A stretch of DNA of 6,377 nucleotides. It comes from B13-G4 sp030606805 (GTDB taxonomy: Bacteria; Desulfobacterota; Desulfobacteria; Desulfobacterales; ETH-SRB1). Shown one piece after another: positions 1 through 5,268 of the stretch. How positions within the stretch are numbered: the stretch's first letter is position 1; every line of letters starts with the position of its first letter. The translations under genes and the position numbers were made by a program. The stretch spans positions 1 to 6,377 of the forward strand of contig JAUWFS010000194.1 in assembly GCA_030606805.1 (NCBI GenBank), read 5' to 3'. The notes beneath the pieces are model-generated. The model did no database searches and was not told where the DNA came from. It saw nothing but the letters and a program-made list of their open reading frames with translations.

Positions 1-98
1 TTTTCTTTGTCCAAATCCTTTTTTGTGGATATTTTATTATCTGTACTGTGCTTATCAGTTTCAGCTTTTTTTTTTATTTTCTTTTTATCGTCGGTCAT
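1..98 (-). CDS. Lysine-rich N-terminus of an unidentified protein (partial)
   Basis: The minus strand reads from an ATG at 98-96 without a stop to the window edge, giving 32 complete codons. The peptide begins MTDDKKKIKKKAETDK and continues very rich in Lys, Asp, Thr and Ser, with no hydrophobic stretch, so this part looks disordered and soluble. An in-frame TAG at 116-114 limits the start, and a GGAG lies 12 nt upstream of the ATG, slightly far but usable. A run of ten A residues encodes Lys9-Lys11. The sequence shown is not diagnostic. Charged, unstructured N-termini like this occur in GrpE and several nucleic-acid-binding proteins, but I cannot assign a family. It lies downstream of ffs in the same orientation and has its own promoter candidate and a long structured leader. 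That the reading frame is real is fairly likely; its function is unknown. Confidence 0.6.
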   Translation of the reverse strand, partial: MTDDKKKIKKKAETDKHSTDNKISTKKDLDKE

Positions 99-110
99 CA
101 GATAGAGTTG

Positions 111-114
111 CTCC
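111..114 (-). promoter_or_regulatory. Ribosome binding site of the left-edge gene
   Basis: GGAG on the minus strand, 12 nt before the ATG at 98-96. It directly abuts the outer end of the 27-bp inverted repeat (115-220), so folding of that repeat in the mRNA would place the site at the foot of a long stem. Confidence 0.5.
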
Positions 115-220
115 TATAAACTTTCAGATAAATAATTTCACCGTGTTATCATTCGTCGACGTATAACTAATACGCCTTCCTCCTTCCGGCCTTGTGAAAT
201 TAATTATCTGAAAGTTTATA
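115..220. repeat. 27-bp inverted repeat with 52-nt spacer
   Basis: The arms at 115-141 and 194-220 are reverse complements over 27 bp with one mismatch (A132 against the complement of position 203). The spacer 142-193 holds a second perfect hairpin, CGTAT-AACTA-ATACG (160-174), and a pyrimidine-rich stretch CCTTCCTCCTTCC (plus strand, about 175-187). A chance match of this length is very unlikely. It may be an RNA stem in the leader of the left-edge gene or a small palindromic repeat element; no transposase gene or obvious target duplication is visible. Confidence 0.8.
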
Positions 221-261
221 TGTTATTTTCACACTTTTTTCAGGGCCGGAAGTTTGAACAA

Positions 262-289
262 AAAATAATGCTATATGTAAGAATGTCAA
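262..289 (-). promoter_or_regulatory. Sigma70-type promoter candidate for the left-edge gene
   Basis: Minus-strand TTGACA (289-284, perfect -35) followed after 16 nt by TATTTT (267-262, four of six matches to the -10 consensus). The predicted start is near 255, just downstream of the ffs 3' end. The spacing and -10 are the same as in the ffs promoter candidate. Confidence 0.5.
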
Positions 290-314
290 GGTGTTTATTA
301 AAAGGGCTGGTTGT

Positions 315-571
315 ATGGTTGTGCACCCTCTATCGAATCTTTTTCTGAAACATTTAAGCCAAAACTCAACCGGGATCAATCCACGACACAGACTGTATCA
401 CTTATCGCTGCTTCCTTCCGGATCTGACGAGGTTCGTGAGTGTCTGTTGCATAGCGACCGGTCAGGATGACTCGAAAACGTCCAGGATAAAACCCTTTAG
501 AGGGAATTCAGCCCCGCATTAAGCGGATTTCGGGAATAGGGCACCGCTAGCTCCCCGCTTAGCACAACCAT
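315..571 (-). ncRNA. ffs: Signal recognition particle RNA (long form)
   Basis: This is the RNA scaffold of the signal recognition particle, which binds Ffh and directs membrane-protein ribosomes to FtsY. Diagnostic is the domain IV core on the minus strand at 428-407: GTCAG, then a C-GGAA-G tetraloop (GGAA at 419-416), then GGAAGCAGC. The flanking strands pair: ACAGAC (about 448-443) with GTCTGT about 50 nt later. The ends are fixed by a perfect 10-bp closing helix, 571-562 with 324-315. The 5' part has the GGGGAGCTAGCGGTGCCC block and a CCGC-TTAAT-GCGG hairpin (526-514), resembling an Alu-type domain, so the RNA is about 257 nt, more than twice the 114-nt E. coli 4.5S RNA. Exact ends may differ by a few bases. 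No clear intrinsic terminator follows; only TTTT at about 304-301 is seen. Confidence 0.92.
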
Positions 572-577
572 TTGTAT

Positions 578-605
578 AAAATAATTCATAAAATAATTTT
601 TTCAA
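578..605 (-). promoter_or_regulatory. Promoter candidate of ffs
   Basis: Minus-strand TTGAAA (605-600), 16-nt spacer, TATTTT (583-578), with the predicted start about 6 nt later, matching the 5' end of the closing helix of the SRP RNA at 571. The position relative to the RNA end supports it more than the moderate -10 match does. Confidence 0.55.
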
Positions 606-616
606 GGGCAAACATT

Positions 617-622
617 TATAAT
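617..622 (+). promoter_or_regulatory. Consensus -10 box in the tilS leader
   Basis: A perfect TATAAT on the plus strand, with no recognisable -35 at the normal distance. If used, transcription would begin near 629-631, a few bases before a 10-codon reading frame (633-665) and about 43 nt before the terminator-like hairpin. In this AT-rich stretch a chance TATAAT is easily possible. Confidence 0.3.
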
Positions 623-625
623 AAT

Positions 626-653
626 TTGAAAAATGTTAATTATGAGTTATATT
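626..653 (+). promoter_or_regulatory. Sigma70-type promoter candidate for tilS
   Basis: TTGAAA (626-631), 16-nt spacer, TATATT (648-653, five of six). The start would fall near 660, placing the hairpin at 673-697 only about 13 nt into the transcript. The -35 overlaps the right arm of a perfect 7-bp inverted repeat, AACATTT (611-617) / AAATGTT (631-637), which could be an operator or chance. It lies divergent to the ffs promoter, the two -35 boxes being 20 bp apart. Confidence 0.4.
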
Positions 654-665
654 AGGTTTATATAA
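633..665 (+). other. Ten-codon reading frame before the hairpin (candidate leader peptide)
   Basis: ATG at 633 opens a frame encoding MLIMSYIRFI and closing with TAA at 663-665, eight bases before the hairpin at 673. Three of ten codons are isoleucine, the last one ATA. There is no Shine-Dalgarno sequence; translation would have to be leaderless from a start near 630, or begin at the internal ATG 642. Such short frames are common by chance in AT-rich DNA, so this is a hypothesis tied to the finding on tilS attenuation. Confidence 0.15.
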
Positions 666-672
666 CTTTTTA

Positions 673-705
673 TGTAACCGTTCCGTGAACGGTTACACTT
701 TTTTT
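673..705 (+). terminator. Strong intrinsic-terminator-like hairpin upstream of tilS
   Basis: A perfect 11-bp stem (673-683 with 687-697; core GTAACCGTTC / GAACGGTTAC) around the 3-nt loop CGT, followed after one base by seven T (699-705). The T-run gives it plus-strand polarity; on the minus strand it is not followed by T. No plus-strand gene precedes it in the window, so it would act on a short leader transcript (an attenuator of tilS or the end of a small RNA), or the palindrome may be an operator. TATACT (705-710) overlaps its end and could be a -10 box of a promoter downstream, though no -35 is evident. Confidence 0.65.
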
Positions 706-742
706 ATACTATACCTCGAAAGGTCACAAACAACAATTTTTC

Positions 743-2230
743 ATGCTATCACCACTCAAAGATTACAAAAACAGATTGATAAAAACCGTAGAGGCAACCA
801 TTAAGGCTCACAGTATGATTAGGGCAGGGGATTCAGTTCTGGTTGGTGTGTCAGGCGGGCCTGATTCCGTAGCTCTGCTTCATATTATACTCTCATTGAC
901 TCAACGATTTTCCCTTAGAGTCGGTGTTGCTCACTTAAATCACTGTCTCAGGCAAAAAGATTCAGACGATGATGCCGAGTTTGTTGCATCTCTTGCACGC
1001 AAACTTGATTTGCCTTGTTATATTAAAGAGGAAGACGTTCGTAAATATCGACATGAAAAAAAGTTGTCTTTGGAAGAAGCGGCAAGAATTGTTCGCTACA
1101 GATTTTTTGAAAGTATCGCAGAGAAATACATGTTCAACAAGATTGCTCTCGGTCATAATGCTGATGATAATGCAGAGCTTGTAATAATGCATTTATTGCG
1201 GGGAAGCGGTCCCGTTGGTATTTCAGGAATACCACCGGTAAGGAATGGAAAAATTATTCGTCCTTTAATAAAATTAACCAAATCTGAAATACTTGAATTC
1301 CTGGCGGTTAATGGATTAAAGTTTGTTTTAGACAAGTCAAATAATGACCAGAGATATCTTCGGAACAGAATCCGTCATCATTTAATACCACATTTAAAAT
1401 CTTCTTATAATAAAAGGATAGTGGAAACTATTAACCGTTTTGCATCAATTATAAGATCTGAAGAGGAATGGATAGATGATTTAATAAAGCCCATATTCAA
1501 TAAATCTGTTCTAACTGCCGAGAATAATTCAGTTACCCTTTCAATCTCTTCAATTAATGAATTGCATATTGCGGCCCGGAGAAGAATTATAAGAAAAGCA
1601 ATTGCAGAAATAAAAGGAAATTTGAGGCGCATTAACTTTTCGCACATAGATTCCGTTAGTTCCCTTTTAAATAGCGGACATGCTTTTGGCCATATCGACC
1701 TTCCCGATCGTATTTGGATTAAACGAGATGAAGATACTGTTTCCTTTTCAAGGGAAAAAATGGTATTGCGTGACCTGGACAAGAAATTAAGAGATGAGAA
1801 TAAACTTTCATTTGAATACAGGATATTAAAACCTGAAGCCGGCTTCAAAGAAGAGATATTTCCCAGATACTTATTAATTAAGGAACTTGGTTTAAATATT
1901 GAATTTTCTAAGATTGACATTGAAGATTTGTCAGATATCCGTTGCGCTGGACATAATATTGCTTTTTTTGATATGGATAAACTTAGCTTCCCTTTGGTTT
2001 TAAGAAACTTTCGACCTGGTGACAGGTTTCAACCATTTGGTATGTCAGGGACACAGAAGGTAAAAAAATATTTTATTAATAATAAGGTTACAAGAGCTCA
2101 GCGCGCTAAATGCCCGATACTGCTTAGTCATGAAAAAATAATGTGGGTTGTCGGTTACAGAATAGATGATTTTTTTAAAGTAAAACAATCAACAAGAAAT
2201 ATACTTAAAATGGAAGTTTTTCTTGCCTAA
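743..2230 (+). CDS. tilS: tRNA(Ile)-lysidine synthetase TilS
   Basis: TilS uses ATP to join lysine to C34 of the CAU-anticodon isoleucine tRNA, making lysidine, so that the tRNA reads AUA and is charged with Ile instead of Met; it is cytosolic and normally essential. The 495-residue protein shows the N-type ATP pyrophosphatase P-loop SGGPDS (37-42), HLNH (64-67), GHNADDNAE (137-145, the family's HHADDQ-type motif), LLRGSG (151-156), IIRPL (171-175) and RNRIRHHLIPHL (207-218). The C-terminal TilS domain has RNFRPGDRFQPFG (421-433) and KVKKYF (439-444). It is somewhat longer than E. coli TilS (432 residues). The ATG at 743 is the only good start after the TGA at 686-688, because an N-terminal helix precedes the P-loop as usual; only a distant AAAGGT (719-724) resembles a ribosome binding site. 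ftsH follows after 59 bp, probably co-transcribed. Confidence 0.97.
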   Translation: MLSPLKDYKNRLIKTVEATIKAHSMIRAGDSVLVGVSGGPDSVALLHIILSLTQRFSLRVGVAHLNHCLRQKDSDDDAEFVASLARKLDLPCYIKEEDVRKYRHEKKLSLEEAARIVRYRFFESIAEKYMFNKIALGHNADDNAELVIMHLLRGSGPVGISGIPPVRNGKIIRPLIKLTKSEILEFLAVNGLKFVLDKSNNDQRYLRNRIRHHLIPHLKSSYNKRIVETINRFASIIRSEEEWIDDLIKPIFNKSVLTAENNSVTLSISSINELHIAARRRIIRKAIAEIKGNLRRINFSHIDSVSSLLNSGHAFGHIDLPDRIWIKRDEDTVSFSREKMVLRDLDKKLRDENKLSFEYRILKPEAGFKEEIFPRYLLIKELGLNIEFSKIDIEDLSDIRCAGHNIAFFDMDKLSFPLVLRNFRPGDRFQPFGMSGTQKVKKYFINNKVTRAQRAKCPILLSHEKIMWVVGYRIDDFFKVKQSTRNILKMEVFLA

Positions 2231-2275
2231 TATGCAATTATGATTAATATGATGGAACGTTTACAATAAATTTTT

Positions 2276-2280
2276 GGAGG
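2276..2280 (+). promoter_or_regulatory. Ribosome binding site of ftsH, fixing a TTG start
   Basis: GGAGG lies 9 nt before the TTG at 2290-2292, ideal spacing. The nearby ATG at 2283 is only 2 nt from the GGAGG and is out of frame, ending after seven codons (TAA at 2304-2306), so it is not the ftsH start. Confidence 0.85.
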
Positions 2281-2289
2281 AAATGTCTT

Positions 2290-4095
2290 TTGAACCCATT
2301 TTATAAAAACATTGCTTTATGGCTTGTCATTACGTTGCTGATGATAATGCTTTATAATCTTTTTAATCAGCAGCAAGTGCCTGAGGAAAAAATTAGCTAT
2401 ACGGAATTTCTTGCAATGGTCGATGAAGAGCGAATTGAAGGGGTCGTTATTCAAGGCCAGGAACTCTTTGTAACAGATATAAACCGTAATCGTTTTAAAG
2501 TGTTTGCGCCTCAGGACAGCGATCTTATCAAGATGCTCAGGCAAAAGGGCGTAGCCATTAATGCAAAGCCACCATCAGAGTCACCCTGGTACATGTCTCT
2601 TCTTGTTTCATGGCTTCCTATGATTGTACTCATTGGAATTTGGATATTTTTTATGCGTCAAATGCAGGCTGGTGGCGGCAAGGCGCTTTCATTCGGGAAG
2701 AGTCGTGCTCGTCTTCAATCAGACCAGGCTCCTAAAGTAACCTTTGAAGATGTTGCCGGAATTGATGAAGCAAAGGAAGAATTGGGAGAAATTATTGATT
2801 TTCTCAAAGAACCCAAGAAGTTTACACGTCTTGGTGGACGAATACCTAAAGGGGTTCTTCTTATGGGACCTCCGGGAACAGGAAAAACTCTTTTGGCGCG
2901 AGCTATTGCCGGCGAAGCCGGAGTGCCTTTTTTTAGTATAAGCGGTTCTGATTTTGTTGAGATGTTTGTCGGAGTAGGGGCATCGCGTGTAAGAGATCTT
3001 TTTGTCCAGGGTAAAAAGAACGCTCCGTGCATTATCTTTATTGATGAGCTAGATGCCGTTGGAAGGCACAGAGGAGCCGGTCTCGGTGGAGGACATGACG
3101 AAAGAGAACAGACTTTAAATCAACTTCTGGTTGAGATGGATGGATTTGAATCAAACGAAGGCGTCATATTAATATCCGCTACAAACAGGCCTGATGTTCT
3201 TGATCCTGCTCTATTGCGTCCCGGCCGTTTTGACCGACAGGTCGTTGTTTCACTGCCGGATATTAAAGGCCGTGAAGAAATTCTTAAAGTTCACATGAAG
3301 AAAACACCAATTGCATCCGATGTGTCCCCAGTTATTCTTTCAAAGGGAACACCGGGATTTTCCGGGGCTGATCTGGAAAACCTTGTCAATGAAGCTGCTC
3401 TGCTTGGCGCTAAAAGAAATAAAGAAAAGGTTGATATGTCTGACCTTGAAGATGCAAAAGACAAGGTTTACATGGGGCTTGAGCGCAAATCTAAAGTAGT
3501 AAGGGAGGAGGACAGGAAAGTAACGGCATATCACGAAGGCGGCCATGCTCTTGTATCTCGTTTCCTGCCGGGAGCGGATCCGGTTAACAAAATTACAATT
3601 ATTCCAAGGGGACGTGCAGCGGGTATTACCTGGTTTTTACCAGAGGAGAGAGATTTTAAATTTAAGGATCAGTTGGAAAACGAGTTGACCGTTTCCTTTG
3701 GAGGAAGAGTTGCAGAAGATATTATTTTTAACCGTATAAGCACAGGGGCAGCCAACGATATCAAACAGGCGACGGATATTGCCCAGCGAATGGTGCGGTT
3801 ATGGGGCATGAGTGAAGAGCTGGGACCGCTTTCTTATGGCAAGGGTGAAGAACAGGTTTTTCTGGGTCGTGAAATATCACACCCAAGAGATTATTCCGAA
3901 GAAACAGCCAGAAAAATTGATGAAGAAGTAACTATTCTGATCAAGAATTCATACAAACGCGCAAAAGAAATTCTGAAAGAGAATATAGATATTCTCCATA
4001 AATTGGCAGAACTTCTGCTTGAAAAGGAAACCGTCAAAGGAGATGAGCTTGATGATCTAATTCGTTCCATGCGACCGGATATTGAGCTTTCATAA
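2290..4095 (+). CDS. ftsH: ATP-dependent zinc metalloprotease FtsH
   Basis: FtsH is a hexameric inner-membrane AAA+ protease that extracts and degrades misassembled membrane proteins and regulatory proteins. The 601 residues contain membrane segments at about 7-25 and 102-122 with a roughly 75-residue periplasmic region between; Walker A GPPGTGKT (193-200); pore loop MFVG (225-228); Walker B IIFIDELD (248-255); second region of homology ATNRPDVLDPALLRPGRFDR (297-316) with its arginine fingers; zinc motif HEGGH (415-419); and the third metal ligand, Asp490, in STGAAND. All catalytic residues are present, and the C-terminal helical tail after 540 is complete. The start is TTG, supported by GGAGG and by the typical N-terminus MNPFYKN. 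One variation is RAAGITWFLPEE (442-453), where most relatives have RALG followed by a different residue before FLPEE. No heat-shock promoter was seen in the 59 bp after tilS. Confidence 0.99.
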   Translation: MNPFYKNIALWLVITLLMIMLYNLFNQQQVPEEKISYTEFLAMVDEERIEGVVIQGQELFVTDINRNRFKVFAPQDSDLIKMLRQKGVAINAKPPSESPWYMSLLVSWLPMIVLIGIWIFFMRQMQAGGGKALSFGKSRARLQSDQAPKVTFEDVAGIDEAKEELGEIIDFLKEPKKFTRLGGRIPKGVLLMGPPGTGKTLLARAIAGEAGVPFFSISGSDFVEMFVGVGASRVRDLFVQGKKNAPCIIFIDELDAVGRHRGAGLGGGHDEREQTLNQLLVEMDGFESNEGVILISATNRPDVLDPALLRPGRFDRQVVVSLPDIKGREEILKVHMKKTPIASDVSPVILSKGTPGFSGADLENLVNEAALLGAKRNKEKVDMSDLEDAKDKVYMGLERKSKVVREEDRKVTAYHEGGHALVSRFLPGADPVNKITIIPRGRAAGITWFLPEERDFKFKDQLENELTVSFGGRVAEDIIFNRISTGAANDIKQATDIAQRMVRLWGMSEELGPLSYGKGEEQVFLGREISHPRDYSEETARKIDEEVTILIKNSYKRAKEILKENIDILHKLAELLLEKETVKGDELDDLIRSMRPDIELS

Positions 4096-4167
4096 GATGA
4101 AATAGGCATACTTCATTTGTAAGTTTATACTTTTTAAAGGTGGTTTTTCTCTTCGGCCGGGAATATG
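4096..4167 (+). other. Spacer after ftsH with an orphan SD-like sequence
   Basis: Nothing protein-coding was found. AAAGGTGG (4136-4143) resembles a ribosome binding site. The first ATG after it (4165) stands 21 nt away, and its frame runs directly into the repeat element and stops after five codons (TGA 4180-4182). No intrinsic terminator follows ftsH, so read-through into folP is possible. Confidence 0.4.
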
Positions 4168-4321
4168 AAGTGCCTAAAGTGAGCTAAAGTATGTTAAAGT
4201 GCCTAAAGTTATGGAGTCGCTTAGCTCCATTAATTTACATACAATTGGCAGCACCGAAGGTGCATTCCTTAACTTTAGGCATTTTAGGCATTTTAGGCAC
4301 TTTAGCTCACTTTAGGCACTT
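4168..4321. repeat. 154-bp nested palindrome built of 9-nt repeats
   Basis: The outer arms 4168-4190 and 4299-4321 are perfect 23-bp reverse complements. Inner arms 4200-4211 and 4270-4281 add a perfect 12 bp. The centre holds two small hairpins: ATGGAG/CTCCAT (4211-4216 with 4225-4230) and GCACC-GAA-GGTGC (4251-4263). The right arm is a tandem of 9-nt units: ACTTTAGGC (4272), ATTTTAGGC (4281), ATTTTAGGC (4290), ACTTTAGCT (4299), ACTTTAGGC (4309). The left arm carries four complementary units (GCCTAAAGT type at 4172, 4182, 4192 and 4201). The gap between arms is 9 nt on the left and 17 nt on the right, about one unit longer. No target duplication or transposase is visible. It resembles a dispersed palindromic repeat (REP or MITE-like); identity beyond this is not known to me. 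Confidence 0.9.
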
Positions 4322-4386
4322 ATTGTTGTGTGGTCGTACAAGGTTAAAAAAGTGTCAACTACTTTTGCTCTGTTTTGAAAGATGCT

Positions 4387-5268
4387 ATGAAATCATATAA
4401 ACTTTCATGGGGTTCTCACAGCCTTTTGCTTGGTAATCGTACGTGTATTATGGGCATTTTAAATGTGACCCCTGATTCTTTTTCAGATGGAGGGCTTTTT
4501 TTTTCATGTGATGCAGCGGTGGCTCACGGCGAAAAACTGGCTGAGGCCGGCGCTGATATAATTGACATAGGAGGCGAATCCACACGGCCATTTTCCGAGC
4601 CTGTATCTATTGAAGAGGAGGGTCGGCGTGTTTTGCCGGTTATTGAAAAACTTGCGAAACGTGTATCAATTCCTATCTCAATTGATACAACAAAGGCAAG
4701 TATGGCGAGAGAGGCTATTGAATCCGGCGCCTCTATTATTAACGATATAAGCGCCATGTACAGTGACCCTGATATGATGGGCGTTGCAGCAAAATATGGA
4801 GTTCCGGTAGTAATTATGCACATGAAGGGCGCTCCAAAAACAATGCAGGTTTCTCCTCACTATGACCATCTTATAGAAGAGATCAAAGAATTTCTTGAAA
4901 AAGCAATTGACAGAGCTGAAAAAAACGGAATTGCAAGGTCTAAAATAATAATAGATCCTGGAATTGGGTTCGGCAAGACAGTTGAACATAATCTTCTTAT
5001 AATTAAGTATCTGAATAAATTTAAAACTCTGAATAATCCTATTTTGATAGGGCCTTCAAGAAAATCATTTATTCGAAATATTCTTGAGGGCATCCGCGAC
5101 GGTGACACCAGGCTTGAAATGCCGGAGCTTGAAACAGGAACCCAGGCAGCGATTGCCGCTGCGGTTTTAAAAGGCGCTCACATTGTAAGGGTTCATGACG
5201 TTGGTAGGGCACGTTCGACATTGGAACTGATTGATTCAATTAGAAGCGTTCGCTATGATAAATCATAA
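4387..5268 (+). CDS. folP: Dihydropteroate synthase FolP
   Basis: FolP condenses 6-hydroxymethyl-7,8-dihydropterin diphosphate with p-aminobenzoate to 7,8-dihydropteroate in folate synthesis, and is the sulfonamide target. With the ATG at 4387 it has 293 residues, normal for the family. Motifs: ILNVTPDSFSDGG (24-36), GADIIDIGGESTRP (55-68), SIDTTKA (98-104), INDIS (118-122), MHMKGAP (144-150), DPGIGFGK (190-197), GPSRKS (222-227) and VRVHDV (267-272), covering the pterin, diphosphate and pABA loops, so the enzyme should be active. An in-frame TAA at 4345-4347 leaves only TTG 4375 or ATG 4387 as starts. ATG is preferred because a weak GAAAG (4377-4381) precedes it, while TTG has nothing. Nine T in a row (4496-4504) lie in frame. 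It follows the palindromic element by 65 bp and overlaps the next gene by 14 bp. Confidence 0.97.
   Translation: MKSYKLSWGSHSLLLGNRTCIMGILNVTPDSFSDGGLFFSCDAAVAHGEKLAEAGADIIDIGGESTRPFSEPVSIEEEGRRVLPVIEKLAKRVSIPISIDTTKASMAREAIESGASIINDISAMYSDPDMMGVAAKYGVPVVIMHMKGAPKTMQVSPHYDHLIEEIKEFLEKAIDRAEKNGIARSKIIIDPGIGFGKTVEHNLLIIKYLNKFKTLNNPILIGPSRKSFIRNILEGIRDGDTRLEMPELETGTQAAIAAAVLKGAHIVRVHDVGRARSTLELIDSIRSVRYDKS

Larger units (their letters stand above)
99..256 (-). promoter_or_regulatory. Candidate structured 5' leader of the left-edge gene
   Basis: Between the promoter candidate at 262-289 and the ATG at 98 there are about 157 nt. In transcript order (falling coordinates) it holds: CTTCCGGCC (252-244); the first 27-nt arm (220-194); GGCCGGAAG (191-183), which perfectly complements the first element and overlaps AAGGAGG (185-179), a full match to the 16S anti-Shine-Dalgarno; a small hairpin CGTAT/ATACG (174-170 with 164-160); the second 27-nt arm (141-115); and finally GGAG and the start codon. 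The 9-bp and 27-bp pairings cross, so they form a pseudoknot or compete. No known riboswitch class was recognised. A regulatory role is inference. Confidence 0.35.

Noticed and set aside
115..220. Retron-like or CIRCE-like reading of the inverted repeat
   Set aside because: No reverse transcriptase is nearby, and CIRCE has short 9-bp arms with the TTAGCACTC sequence, which is absent.
2715..3032. 105-residue antisense reading frame inside ftsH
   Set aside because: It is a mirror of the highly conserved AAA+ region, without a start signal or any family resemblance.
4165..4182. Five-codon frame MKCLK after the SD-like AAAGGTGG
   Set aside because: The spacing of 21 nt is too long and the frame is formed by the repeat arm itself.
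4272..4317. CRISPR-like array
   Set aside because: The repeats are only 9 nt, adjoin without spacers, and recur in inverted orientation in the left arm.
4191..4400. 69-residue plus-strand reading frame across the palindrome
   Set aside because: It is made mostly of translated 9-nt repeats (LGILGILG), has no ribosome binding site and overlaps the folP start; an accident of the repeat.
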